The translations under genes and the position numbers were made by a program. A model generated the notes under the pieces. The model did no database searches, had not been told where the DNA came from, and saw only the letters and a list, made by a program, of their open reading frames with translations. Shown piece by piece: positions 1-12,165 of a stretch of 64,000 bases of DNA (position 1 is the stretch's first letter; every line of letters begins with the position of its first letter). This DNA is from Glebionis coronaria (taxonomy: Eukaryota > Streptophyta > Magnoliopsida > Asterales > Asteraceae). The DNA lies in contig CM046878.1 in assembly GCA_025667525.1 (NCBI GenBank), positions 402,621,275 to 402,685,274 of the forward strand. The letters are read 5' to 3'.

Positions 1-1406
1 TAGCCTTTGAGACGAAGTGAGGCGCTGAGCCTACTTATCAAACCGAATCAACACCATTATTCACCATCACAATCGACATTCAATCCCACGAACCATCATA
101 AATCTTAACAGCTTCAATTTAACCTATCCAGTGGGGATAGAATTCTTCCAAATTTCACTTTTAATTAATTTATTAAAGCTATGGAATAAACTTTAATCAA
201 TTAATATTTTTATAATATTAAACATATTATCAAAAGAAAATTGTAATAAAAATTATAACAGTAAAATAACCAGACAGATTGAAACTTCAAAAATAACTTT
301 TATTAATGACCGAGAATCATTACAAAACTTACTAAAAAGAAAAATACAATTTTCCTATTTATTTAAACATTATAACATTAAAGTAAAAATTGGATACCCA
401 ATACATGATTTGAGGGGGTTTTTATAGGTGAACCGAGAGGGTGTGGGTTGAGGTGTTTGCTGAGGAAGAATCAACTTGAACCCTTGGATCGACATCTTTT
501 CTTTCTCTTTCTTGTTGGTTATGATCTGAAGGTGGATATTAGCTCTCTCCTCACACGGATTTCCAAGGTGGCAATCCTTGTGCTAGTTGTGCTTCTACAA
601 AGCTGATGTGGCTCCATTTTATTAGAAGATTGGTTTTTGGTGATGTGGTTCACCCAATGACACGCTGCCACGTGAAAGATGCCTTCCACCTCTACCATCC
701 GAAAACAATGTGGATTTATTTACCCATCGCGTGAATCACACGTGCCAAGTGAAAGCCCCAAATTAATTTCACGATTTAGTGAATTAGGGTTTTGGAGGAA
801 TAGTGAATAAAGTGCCTGGTTATTTAGGTTTGGGGAAGATAAAAGAAAGAGATGATACATAGATAGTATCGAAAAGGGTTTGTGTGGTGGACGATCAAGG
901 TTTGGAGTGAGTGGGGTTTTTTTTACGTTTATTGTTTGACAAAAATTAAATAACTCTTTCCTCGTCCCTTTATTAAATTGATGGGCTTGGAACCATTTAT
1001 TACTTCCCTCGTCATATAATTTTTGGACAATGGGCTTTTGATCCAATCAGCTATCCATCAAAATAAAATGGGCCTTTGATCCAATGTATAGAACTTGTAA
1101 TATGGGCTTTTGATGGGCATTTTCCAAATAGTAAACCTTCATGAACTTCAAATGGGCTTTTGAGCCTATTTTCCAAAATGTGGGACCCACTAGGTCCAAA
1201 TAAGTTCAATCCACTAGAAACCGAGCTTGTAACTTGGCTTTGTCGATCTTTTCTTCATTCTCGTGTCGATTTCGCCGGTTTTCGTGAACCTTGGTACCTA
1301 CACACATAAAACAACAAACAAACATATGCAAGGCATTTTTGATACATTTATTGCATTTATTTATTGTTTTTAGATACAATTGATATGAGTAAAATTACTC
1401 ATATCA
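1..1406 (-). repeat. Athila-1 3' LTR (partial)
   Basis: Position 1 aligns with 11015 in the 5' LTR and the match runs to the LTR terminus, with scattered substitutions and small indels (a few per cent by eye). The LTR edge abuts the polypurine tract at 1407. A minus-strand TATA box lies at 426-420 and a telobox-like TTAGGGTTT at 784-792. TGGGCY motifs cluster at about 980-1160. Small ORFs here are chance readings. Confidence 0.9.
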
Positions 1407-1407
1407 A
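1380..1407. repeat. Perfect 13-bp inverted repeat at the outer LTR end
   Basis: TTGATATGAGTAA, a 2-nt AA spacer, then its exact reverse complement. It spans the outer LTR terminus, which is the integrase recognition end. The 5' LTR copy (12383-12408) is identical except at its last bases. The Athila-3 copy (52985-53013) is imperfect. Confidence 0.85.
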
Positions 1408-1420
1408 ACTCCCCCTTGCT
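1407..1420 (-). other. Polypurine tract of Athila-1
   Basis: On the minus strand this reads AGCAAGGGGGAGTT, directly before the LTR start. This is the standard plus-strand primer position. Confidence 0.85.
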
Positions 1421-3404
1421 AAGCAATTGTCGTGTCCTCACGCAATGATAAAATAAAACACTAACTACACCATTATTCAACTTATGACACTTCATTTTGT
1501 AAAGACATAATGTATTGCTTTCATTATTAGAAAAATAACTTTTAGGATCATAAAAATCAAATAGATTCATCGTCCCCGACTTTTCACTTTTCCATGCCAA
1601 GTGCAAAAACAAGATCATTGTCAATCATAAGCCCCAAAATTAAATCAACTCATACAAGTAATTTGTGTTAAACTCAATCTCCTATTATTCCTAATTGTAT
1701 CTCTAGATTTTACTTGTCATTCACCCAAAGGCTCATTTGACTTTATTTGATATTTATTAATCCAAAAATAAAGGTAAGAACGGTGTAAACTCAACACTCA
1801 AAACCTAACCTCGACTACAAAAATCATTGTCACTAAAGAAAGCCCACATCAAGAATAAGTTAACACATTTGAGGGATAAATCCCCGGACCCGAAATTTGG
1901 ATAATAGGACTACTTAAAAAGCAACAATAAACCTCCAAAGTCAATTATGACCTTATTAATTGAGTTAGCAACAACTACATCATATCACCTAGTGGCTCTT
2001 TAAGATGCAATTGTGCTCCTTATTTAAAATCCACACCCTAAGGCTCCTTGGACAAAAACAAGGGAATTGACATCACCATCCCACCTTACGGCTCATGATG
2101 ATGAAGCAATTTTTATTCAACACGTCCCCTTGCCATACACCCTAAGGCTCAAATGACAAGGTTAGTGCTACATGACTCCCACTCGAAGGCTCCTAGAGAA
2201 CATGTTTTTATTTATTCTTCTTTATTAATATGATATATATAGTAAGCCAAATTTCCGCAATCCCATGATCAAAAGTCCATGACGCTGACACCCGTAATGT
2301 GTTCTCACTTTAGTTACAAGGGAAGAAAAAGAAGGAGTTACGAGTTAAGATATCGAGCCTAAACCGCTAAAAACTTCATTTATTAAGCAATTATTATTCA
2401 AGCGTGGAAAGTAAATACGAGGAGATTAAATCAAACACAAAAATACTTGCACAAAGAAGAATTAACTTTAGAAACTTATGATTGAACTCTATCATCTCTT
2501 GTTCTCCATATTGAAAAATTTCAAAAATGTGAAATCAATGGATACTTAGCCTATTAAATCAGAGTTTTGGGTTTTCAAGTCATCTATAGGATCTTGCATC
2601 TTCTTATACTTTTTCAAGTTTTAGAATTTGCGTTTTAAAGTTCCCTTGATAAACGACTTTCTAGGATCAATTATAGGAACTTGCGAAAAGTACATGTTCT
2701 TAACCCGTATGAATTAAGACTTTCTCGTTTTAAAGCTCCCTATATAAAAGCCTAGCAAAACTCAATTCAAATACGTTAAGGAAAAGCTAAGGTAAAAACC
2801 GAGTCGAGTCAAAAACTATTTTTATTTTCTCAAACGGAAAGCCTACATTTGTGTCAAAAGCACTTATTTTATTTATTAAAACTTAAAAATAACACTAAAA
2901 ATTTAAAAAATTTATGAAAAATGAGAAAAAATTACGTTTGGACATGACAAAAGCAATTGCAAGCGATTATATCGATTGACTACCCCATGCTAAAACCAAA
3001 CATTGTCCTCAATGTTTCTTAGCTCAAGAGTAACACCCCCTTGCTAAAACACGAAGAGTCTAATGCAAAATCCTAACATGGAAAGAGCACGCAAATCTAT
3101 AAGCCGTTTATTAATTATGCCTCAAGATAAAACGTTAGTCGATAAAAATCAAAGGATAAAGAGTGTGCCCCTTTCTGGCATTCAAAGAATGAAAGATCAA
3201 GTGGACCGGCAAAAACCAAACATGAGAGTCTTCAAAAATTAGGGTCATACCTAAGATTCACAACACAACAAAACACGAGCACGAGCTTGAAAGATCAAGC
3301 CTTATTAGTGTTAGAAAATAGAAAGAAGATAGAATGTATGGGACTCCCCCACAAGGCACCTCGTTTTTGTTAACCGATTCATGAGCTCGACTCGATCCCC
3401 GCAT
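1421..3404 (-). other. Athila-1 3' noncoding region (no env-like ORF)
   Basis: About 2 kb between the integrase stop and the polypurine tract. Some Athila elements carry an env-like ORF here, but I see no ORF of meaningful length on either strand. The region is AT-rich and contains the spaced 13-nt motif array annotated separately. The same sequence, in opposite orientation, follows integrase in Athila-3 (62326-64000), so it is a conserved family feature and not random filler. Confidence 0.7.
1722..2192 (-). repeat. Six-copy array of a 13-nt motif (GAGCCTTAGGGTG type)
   Basis: Plus-strand occurrences at 1722-1734, 1986-1998, 2034-2046, 2082-2094, 2138-2150 and 2180-2192 read like CACCCTAAGGCTC with one to four substitutions. 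In element orientation they read GAGCCTTAGGGTG. Start spacings are 264, 48, 48, 56 and 42. The matching array in Athila-3 has spacings 42, 55, 48, 48 and 265. Function unknown. Confidence 0.75.
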
Positions 3405-4690
3405 TCATTGGTCCTTAGGGAAAGTTTGAAGATCCGGGACAACCTCCGTAGGTATGTCCCCTCCAAAGTAGTGTTTCACACGATGACCATTCACCTTAAA
3501 GTTAGGCCCGTCTTTTTGAGCTAGCTCAACCGTGCCATAAGGAAAAACTTGTGAAACGGTGAATGGTCCAGACCAGCGGGATTTAAGCTTGCCCGAGAAA
3601 ATCTTAAGTCTAGAGTTGAATAAGAGGACTTGATCACCAACATTAAAAATGCGGTTTTTGATCTTAGAGTCATGAATCCTCTTAGTCTTCTCTTTATAGA
3701 TCAAAGAATTTTCATAAGCTTGATCCCTTAATTCACTTAGTTCATTCAATTGAACTTTGCGATGATCATCCGCGGTCCTCACATCAAAGTTACAATGCTT
3801 AAGAGCCCAATACGCCCTATGTTCGAGTTCAATTGGCAAGTGGCATGCTTTTCCGTAGACCAACCTAAATGGTGTACAACCAATTGGCGTCTTGTAAGCC
3901 GTATGGAAAGCCCACAATGCATCGTTCAATTTATCCGACCATGAAGTGCGATTTTCTCTAATAGAACGCTCCAAAATTCTTTTAAGAGCCTGGTTTAAAA
4001 CCTCCACTTGACCACTCGTTTGAGGGTGATAAGCCGTCGAAAGTCGATGAGTGACACCATATTTCTTTAGAACTTTTTCAAATTGTTCATTACAAAAATG
4101 GGTCCCACGATCACTTATAATAGCCCGCAGAGTTCCAAACCTAGCGAAGAGTTGTTTCAAAAAGTTCACCACAACTCGAGCATCATTCGTGGGCAAAGCC
4201 TTAGCTTCGACCCATTTAGACAAATAGTCCACGGCTACGAGAATGTACTTATTTCCTTTCGAAGATGGAAATGGCCCCATAAAATCGATCCCCCACATGT
4301 CAAAGATTTCACAAACTTGAATAATGTTTTGAGGCATTTCATCCCTTTGTGAGTTCTTTCCTTGACGTTGACAAGCGTCACAAGTCTTGATCAAGTCTTG
4401 GGCATCACGATATATGGAAAGCCAAAAGAGCCGGCATCAAAGACTTTCTTCGCGGTGGCGTTGGCACCATGATGTCCCCCGGTGGGTCCCTCATGACAAG
4501 ATTTAAGGATATATTGAGCTTCTTTGCCAAACACGCACCTACGAATCACTTTATCCGCGCACACACGAAACAAATAGGGGTCGTTCCAAAAGTAATAGGA
4601 TATATCCTTGAAAAACTTTCGTTTTTGTTGGGACGACATACCCTTGATCACAACTTCCCCGCATGGTAATTTGCGATGTCCGCAAACCAT
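3405..4690 (-). pseudogene. pol: Athila-1 integrase region, frameshifted
   Basis: Integrase inserts the cDNA into the genome. The N-terminal HHCC zinc region shows the GGHHG and TCDACQRQG motifs. The catalytic core follows with D in GIDFMGP, D in ISDRGTHF and E in SGQVEV. The C-terminal part (KSRWSGPF, then VNGHRVKHY) is intact to the stop at 3405, and no chromodomain follows. A frameshift near 4400 separates the zinc region (4690-4391) from the 329-codon core ORF (4394-3405). Another near 4650-4690 separates it from RNase H. The equivalent in Athila-3 is longer and less broken. Confidence 0.9.
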
Positions 4691-6412
4691 GGGGTATTAT
4701 CATCGCCACGAAAAGCAATCATACCAAGCGTCTCGAGAGGGAATGTTTCATTGATTTCCTTGTTCTCTCGATCGCTTTGGTGAGGATTCTCAAGTCGAGA
4801 TAAATGATCGGCCGCGAGATTCTCGGTTCCTTTTTTGTCTAGAGTTTTGACATTAACTTCTTGAAGGAGGAGAATCCACCGGAGCAACCTCGGCTTAGCA
4901 TCTTGTTTATTAAGAAGATATTTGATAGCCGAGTGGTCCGTATACAATATGGTTTGAGATAAGACAAGATATGGTCTAAACTTTTCAAAAGCATACACAA
5001 CAAAAAGAAACTCTTTTTCCGTTGTAGTATACTTTGTTTGAGCATCCGTCATAGTCTTACTAGCATAGTGTATAGGCAAGAAATGTTTTGACTTACGTTG
5101 CCCCAAAACCGAACCTACCGCGTAATCACTAGCATCACACATAATTTCAGAAGGTAGGTCCTAATCCGGAGCAACCAAGATTGGAGATTCGGTTAATTTA
5201 TTTTTATGCATCTCAAAGGCTTGAATACACTCATCCGAAAAGATGAAAGGAGTCTCTTTTTCAAAAGATGGGTCATAGGCCGAGCTATCTTAGAGAAGTC
5301 TTGTATAAAACGTCTATAGAAGCCGGCATGGCCGAGAAAACTCCTAACTCCCTTAACGGTAGTGGGTGGAGGTAATTTGGCAATCATGTCGATTTTAGCC
5401 CTATCAACCTTAATACCGGCCTTAGAAATCTTATGTCCTAACACAATTCCCTCTTTGCACATGAAGTGACATTTTTCATAATTAAGCACAAGATTTTTTT
5501 CCTCATAACGTTGCAACATTCTTTCAAGGTTAGAGAGACATGAAGTGAAAGATTCCCCAAAAACCGAAAAGTCATCCATGAAGACTTCCATGGTTTTCTC
5601 GATCATATCATGGAAAATGGCCATCATTCACCTTTGGAACGTCCCCGGAGCATTGCATAGTCTAAAAGGCATTCGACGATAAGCAAATGTTCCATAAGGA
5701 CAAGTGAATGTGGTCTTTTCTTGATCACGAGGGTCAATGGGGATTTGGAAATAACCGGAAAATCCATCCAAAAAGCAATAGAGTTCATTCCCCGCTAGTC
5801 TCTCTAACATTTGATCCATAAAAGGTAATGGAAAATGATCCTTCCTAGTGGTATCATTAAGTTTCCTATAGTCAATACAAACACGCCAACCGGTCACAAG
5901 TCTAGTAGGAATCAATTCATTATCGTCATTAGTAACAACCGCCATTCCTCCTTTCTTTGGAACACAATGCACGGGGCTAACCCATGGACTATCCGAGATA
6001 GGGTAGATCATTCCGGCGTCTAAAAGTTTAGTGACTTCCTTTTTGATCACCTCATGAATCTTTGGATTGACCCTTCTTTGATTTTGGATAGCTGGTTTAT
6101 AATCATCCTCCATTAGAATTTTATGAGTACAAAATTTTGGATCTATACCCTTAATGTCAGAGATTTCCATGCAATGGCCCGTTTATGTTTCTTAAGCACT
6201 TTAATAAGTTCATCCTTTTCATTTTCCTTTAATCCCTTAGCAATAATCACCGATAACTTATCCGTTCCTTCAAGAAAATCATAATCCAAATGAGTGGGAA
6301 GTTCCTTAAGTTCTAATTCGAGTGCTTCCTTAATAGATGTTTTCACTTTAGTCTCATTTTCATTCATAAATTTTAAATCCATAGGTAGCGATTCATAAGG
6401 ATCTTCATTCAA
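4648..6412 (-). pseudogene. pol: Athila-1 reverse transcriptase and RNase H, broken
   Basis: RT and RNase H copy element RNA into DNA. RT spans about 6170-5250 with CIDYRKLND and the catalytic FMDDFSVFG. RNase H starts at CDASDY (about 5140) and contains YTDHSAIKYL and [10 protein letters not shown] linker rich in E, K and L precedes RT (6412-6143). Breaks seen: a frame change at about 6165, a TGA between FQR and MMAIF at about 5628 where Athila-3 has a cysteine codon, a frameshift near 5235 after the RT thumb, and a further stop just upstream of RNase H. Confidence 0.9.
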
Positions 6413-8994
6413 AAGGCTTCAAGTAAATCGATATCTCCCTCCATATCATGATAATTCTCATCATATGTAGATAGCAAATCCGGTGTGCTAAGAAAAGCAT
6501 CCAACTCCTCCAAGGCAAAATCACTTGCCCCAAATGGAGTAAGGGGTGGAGACGAAAGGGAAATAATCGGATCCGATAAAGAAGGATTGCCACTTTCGGA
6601 ATTAGCCGAGAATCCAAGCACTTCTTGAGAATATTCTTCACAAGTAACATCAATCACATCGATTTGATTAATTGATTCCTCGTAATACTTGGAAAAATAT
6701 TTAGTGTTATCACCAACATCAAGTGTAACACTTTCATCATCAAAACGTAAAGTCAACTTCCCCGCTCTCATGTCAACTATAGGACTAGCCGTCATTAAAA
6801 AGGTCTTCCCAAAATAAGTGGTACACGAGAATCTTCGGGATAATCGCAAACTACAAAGTCCGTTGGAAAGACGAGTTTCCCTACTTTGACAAACACGTCC
6901 TCGGCTATACCTTTTGGAAAGGTGGTCGATCGATCCGCTAGCTCGGGAGTCATCTTAGTAGGTGTAAGCTCGGGAAGTGATAACCTTTTCCACACGGAAA
7001 GAGGCATCAAATTAATGCTAGCGCCAAGATCGGCTAATGCTAAGCATTCTTCCATATTAGGGAACTCACATGGTATCAAAAACTTGCCCGGGTCTCCAAG
7101 CTTTTTGGGAAGCTTTTGTGTAAGAACTGCGAAACAATTAGCATCTAAAGATGTAGACACTTCAACCAATTTCCCTTTATTGTTCATTAATCTCTTAATA
7201 GTCGAAGCAAACTTAGGTATGTAAAGCAATGCATCCGCGAAACTAAGATTAATATGAAGATTCTTAAACATTTCTAAAAAAGTAGCCATTTGAGCATTGG
7301 ACTTTTCGCGGAGCTTCTCTTGGTTATGTCTTGAAGGGTAGGGTAGTGTGGGTTTAGTCTTCGGAAGCTCGGGTTCCGGAATAGGCAATTGGTCAAGCTT
7401 TGGTGGAATAGGAATTTCCTTTTCTTTAACCACCTCGGGTTCTTGCTCCACTTCCCTCACCGGAGAGGTACTCACATGTGGAAGCAAAGGTCCGTCTATA
7501 GCTTTCCCACTACGTGTGGTTATAGCTTTCATCTCACCCTTCGGGTTTGGAATGGTGTTGCTAGGTAAGCCACCCGAAGACGAGGAAGGTTGACTCATAA
7601 AAGATTCAAACATCGAAAGCAATTTATTTTGACTTTGTTCCATACTTTGTTGCATACGATTTTGGTTTTGCTCTTGCCTTTGTTGATTAAGTTCAATCTT
7701 ATTGTTTTTCCCTTTAATCGTATTTTGAAAATCGAGTTTCAAAGTATTAATTTGCCCTTGAATGTTGTTTTGAAAAGCTTTCAAATTTGCCTCATTTGAC
7801 TTAATGTAGCTTGACAACTCATTTTGGTTATTGCTTTGAAAACCTTGATTGTTTTGATTAGCATTAAACCCATTTCCTTGATTGAAATTCCCTTGGTTAC
7901 CACGGTTAAAATTATTCCCATTGTTTCCATTGTTGTACCTATTTTGAACCGGTGGAAAACCCGGTGGAGCAACATGATATTGACGAGGAACTTGACTGTT
8001 GGAGCCATAAGTTCCCGTCGCGGCAAAAGCACTAGCTTGATCAAACCCCGTGGTTAAACAAGCATAATTAGGATGTGCTCCACCACATGATACACAAACA
8101 TTCTCAACCATATTAATCGATCCATGAGGATTCTTCCTAATCTCATTCAACAAAGTCGCAAATCTATTATCAATCTTAGAGTCCAATCTAGCAATCTCGA
8201 TATTAGACGAATTCACATTGGAAACACTCGGTGTGTTTCGTGAATATTGTGCTATAAACTTATTCTCAGTTATACACCACGCGTCTCTCGGAGTTTTTCT
8301 TAAAAGATTACCACCCGCGGCGGCATTTAAAGAATCTTGTTCAATCATATTAAGCCCATTATAAAAAGTATTTATTTGATGCAATTCCGAGAAATCGTGG
8401 TGTGGACATTGTCTCAACAAATCTTTAAATCTTTCCCAAGCAACCCCAAACGATTCATGCACTTTTTTTTCAAATCTAGTGATCTCGTTCTTAAAGTGTG
8501 TTGTCTTAGATGGTGGAAAGAAATAATTCATGAACTTAGACACTAAATCATCCCATGTCAAAATCGAACCAGGTGGTTCTTTCTCATACCAAATCTTAGC
8601 ATTACCCTCGAGCGAGTACGGGAAAAAGCATGAGCTTAATCGCGTCATTCAGCACATCTCTAAACTTGAGAGTCGAGGTAATTCGAAGAAACTTCCGAAT
8701 GTGAGAATGCGGGTTATCGGTCTCATTGCCATGAAATTGGTCGGCACGAATGAGCGATAAAAGACCCGTCTTAATCTCATAATGATCCGCCAAAATAGCC
8801 GGCACAACGATTGCTTCCCCATACCCTTCGGTAGGTGCACGGAGCAATTCCTCCATTGTTCGGTTATCGGCCATCTCTATAACAATAGGTGGAAGCTCGG
8901 GTTCCACTATTCGTTGTTGACGATTTTTATTTCTACGAGGAATACTTTCAAGCCTATTAAAATCAATCACAAGTCGAGAAGAACGTAATTGCAT
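6409..8994 (-). pseudogene. gag: Athila-1 gag-protease, frameshifted
   Basis: The start at 8994 follows the leader and matches the Athila-3 start. Gag capsid features ([28 protein letters not shown]) lie in the 8648-6795 ORF, joined to the N-terminal 130 codons only across a frameshift near 8650. An N/G/Q-rich low-complexity stretch occupies about 7940-7810, followed by a Q-rich, probably helical segment. A short Cys/His motif, [13 protein letters not shown], is a CX2CX3HX4C variant knuckle. The protease has ADLGAS where most retroviral-type proteases have D-T/S-G, then LILGRPF. A second frameshift at about 6800-6840 leads to an acidic linker running to 6409. Confidence 0.9.
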
Positions 8995-9669
8995 ACACTA
9001 CAAAGACGAGAATTTAGAGGATTGAAGAAAAGAAATTAGACAAGAAGATGATTATTTTTGGTATTTTATTTGGTTTTGCTCAATCAAAAATGATCGATAA
9101 AAAACAAGGAATAAGGATAACTACTATAGAAGTAAATTACCCTCGGTCGACTTTGAAACGATAGGTGAAAACCTAAACGTCTCGAGGTTCAATAAGTAAA
9201 CTACAAAAATAAGATTTAATACTACTTGAGTCGGCAAACCAATAATCGGTCGTCCCTCTCAATATACACACAAGCAAGCGGGGAAACGAGGTGGCACAAA
9301 GCACTTAAAAACCTTTTTCCTTAGACGGCCTTTTATAGCACGTCGCCTTATACCCACCTTATAGTTTGTATAAATCGAGTTCAAACTTCTTATTAGTATT
9401 TATCTATTTTGTCTTTTATTTTTGTTTTGGATTCGAATACAATAGCTAGGTGATGAAATCCCAACTAAGGTCTTATTTGGAAGTAGGTAAATTTATTGTT
9501 CTACGTAATACGATATATTAATCGCAAAAAACGAGAAAAACGATACATACTATATAATAGAAAAATAACAAAACTTTCCGAGGACGGAAAGGGTCTTCAA
9601 ATCAACGATCAACAAATCTCAACAAAAACGAATCGTACACAAGATCCCCGGCAGCGGCGCCAAAATTTT
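8995..9669 (-). other. Athila-1 5' leader with PBS at 9662-9645
   Basis: On the minus strand the PBS reads TGGCGCCGCTGCCGGGGA, complementary to the 3' end of plant tRNA-Asp apart from one base. It starts 7 nt inside the 5' LTR edge. The remaining ~650 nt up to the gag start is noncoding and closely matches the Athila-3 leader. Confidence 0.88.
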
Positions 9670-10145
9670 TGATGTGATCGTGATAGTATATGTGATAATT
9701 AGATACGTTATAGGGTTTAATCGTTACCCCGAATAGGTTTAATCTAAAAACAATTACTACAAAATTAAAGCTAATTAAAATTTAAACTATTTAAAAATCT
9801 ATTTAAAATAAACTATTTAATTAAAATACTTTTACGCTAATTAAAAATTTATTCAAAACTATTTTAATTCGAAAAATTGTTAAAATCTAATTTATTTAAA
9901 AACTTACTTTATTAAAGACTAATTATTTAAAAAGACTAATTACTATCTAAAACTAATTAAATATTCTAACTTTATAAAATTTATTGTTTTATTTATTTAT
10001 ATTTTTAAAACTTTATAAAATTTATATCTAAAACTAATAATTCAAATTTAATAAAATGAAAACAAGTATCAATAATAAACAATTAAACTGACAGCTTTAA
10101 TTCAATTTACTATATTAATTGAGTTGACTGTAAATAAACCAAACA

Positions 10146-10217
10146 GAGCATTTAGCTCAGATGGTAAACGTGTATGGCCTGTGACCAGGAGGTCACAGGT
10201 TCGAATCCAATGAAGGA
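10146..10217 (+). tRNA. Degenerate tRNA-like sequence inside the Athila-1 LTR, antisense to the element
   Basis: An A-box-like TAGCTCAGATGG (10153-10164) and a consensus B-box GGTTCGAATCC (10198-10208) are 45 nt apart start to start, as in real tRNA genes. The acceptor pairing is partial (CATT with AATG), and the T-arm 3' strand lacks the bases needed to close the stem, so a functional tRNA is unlikely. A related sequence lies at the matching place and orientation in Athila-3. It could be a captured tRNA gene, a tRNA-derived SINE fragment or a retained Pol III promoter. The anticodon cannot be assigned safely. Confidence 0.5.
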
Positions 10218-11433
10218 CATTTTTGGTGATTTTTATTTTTTTGACAGTAAAAAGTTTACACAGTCACAGGGGTGACTTTTTGTGGTATAGTTGGACTGAT
10301 AAAATCAGTAAGTTCACTAACAGGCCAATTGTGTCTGTTAGCCTTTTTTGATCAGCAGATTAAAACAAAACAATCAAACTTAACCAATTCAGCAATGCAA
10401 TCAAACTTCAACATAATAAACGGTTATCAGCGAGAAGGACTAACAAAGCTAAATCCAGTTACAAATCATGTGCACAAGTCAGATTCATCAATATTTAACA
10501 CTAACGTTTCAGAAACAAAAATGCTAAACTCAATTAATTCAGCTACGTAAATTACACAGCCAAATCAAAAAGCATAATGTAAGTAAAGTTTAGCTAGCAC
10601 AAACTCAAACATTAAAACAACACAGGTATGCAAGTAATTCAATCAGTCACAAATTACAGTTACTAAATCATATCCAATCAAGCAGATCTGAATGTCAGCA
10701 GATTACTTAGAATGCACGAAACTGATCCATGAAACCATAAAAATGCAGCAATATCAATTCAGAATATTATCACAAAAGTAAATCCTTAACACATCGTCAA
10801 CTAAAAATAATCTTTCTAAAGCTCAAATCAATAAACAGAAAACTTCAATTTCATTCTAGCTAACATTCTAAATTATCAGTCAAACTATAGGAATCCAAGG
10901 AATACACTTACAAACATTTATCAGTTAAGATCATCCAAACAGTTAAATCAAATTAACATTAAACTAAAATTACTGTAAAAACACGAAATTAAAATGGAGT
11001 GAACCTTTTGGAGATAGCCTTTGAGACGAAGTGAGGCGCTGAGCCTACTTATCAAACCGAATCAGCACCATTATTCACCATCACCATCGACATTCAAACC
11101 CACGAACCATCATAAATCTTAACTGCTTCAATTTAACCTATCCAGTGGGGATAGATTTCTTCCAAATTTCACTTTTAATTAATTTATTGAAGTTATGGAA
11201 TAAACTTTAATCAATTAATATTTTTATAATATTAAACAGATTATCTGAAGAAAACTGTAATAAATATTATAACAGTAAAATAACCAGACAGATTGAAACT
11301 TCAAAAGTAACTTTTATTAATCACCGAGAATCATTACAAAACTTACTAAAAAGAAAAATACAATTTTCCTATCTATTTAAACATTATACCATTAAAGTAA
11401 AAATTGGATACCCAATACATGATTTGAGGGGGG

Positions 11434-11440
11434 TTTTATA
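11434..11440 (-). promoter_or_regulatory. Athila-1 LTR TATA box
   Basis: The minus strand reads TATAAAA within CTATAAAACCC, about 970 nt from the LTR start. The Athila-3 LTR has GGCTATAAAAACCC at 54041-54053, at a similar distance, which supports a shared core promoter. Confidence 0.65.
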
Positions 11441-11807
11441 GGTGAACCGAGAGGGTGTGGGTTGAGGTGTTTGCTGAGGAAGAATCAACTTGAACCCTTG
11501 GATCGACATATTTTATTTCTCTTTCTTGTTGGTTATGACCTTAAGGTGGATATTAGCTCTCTCCTCACACGGATTGCCAAGGTGGCAATCCTTGTGCTAG
11601 TTGTGCTTCTACAAAGCTGATGTGGCTCCCTTTTATTGGAAGATTGGTTTTTGGTGAAGTGGTTCAACCAATGACACGCTGCCACGTGAAAGATGCCTTC
11701 CACCTCTACCATCCGAAAACAATGGGGATTTATTTACCCATCGCGTGAATCACACGTGCCAAGTGAAAGCCCCAAATTAATTTAACGATTTAGTAAATTA
11801 GGGTTTT

Positions 11808-12165
11808 GGAGGAATAGTGCATAAAGTGTTTGGTTATTTAGGTTTGGGGAAGATAAAAGAAAGAGATGATACCTAGATAGTATCGAAAAGGGTTTGTGTG
11901 GTGGACGATCAAGGTTTGGAGTGAGTGGGGTTTTTTTTTACGTTTATTGTTTGACAAAAATTAAATAACTCTTTCCTCGTCCCTTTATTAAACTGATGGG
12001 CTTGGAACCATTTATTACTTCCCTCGTCATATAATTTTTGGACAATGGGCTTTTGATCCAATCAGCCATCCATCAAAATAAAATGGGCCTTTGATCCAAT
12101 GTATAGAACTTGTAATATGGGCTTTTGATGGGCATTTTCCAAATAGTAAACCTTAATGGGCTTTT
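11808..12165. promoter_or_regulatory. TGGGCY (site II) cluster plus telobox upstream of the Athila-1 TATA box
   Basis: TTAGGGTTT (reverse of the AAACCCTAA telobox) lies at 11808-11816. At least six TGGGCT/TGGGCC motifs lie between about 11996 and 12165, most within a repeated ATGGGCTTTTGA context. In plants, site II elements bind TCP factors and, with teloboxes, mark promoters active in dividing cells. That role here is inference. Confidence 0.45.

Noticed and set aside
1722..2192. CRISPR-like array
   Set aside because: The motif is only 13 nt, degenerate, unevenly spaced over six copies, and lies in a plant retrotransposon.
1421..3404. Possible env-like gene downstream of Athila integrase
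   Set aside because: No frame of useful length, signal peptide or membrane segment. The same is true in Athila-3.
10272..10550. 92-codon ORF in the Athila-1 LTR
   Set aside because: Not present in the matching part of the Athila-3 LTR, has no domain, and the composition matches surrounding noncoding DNA.
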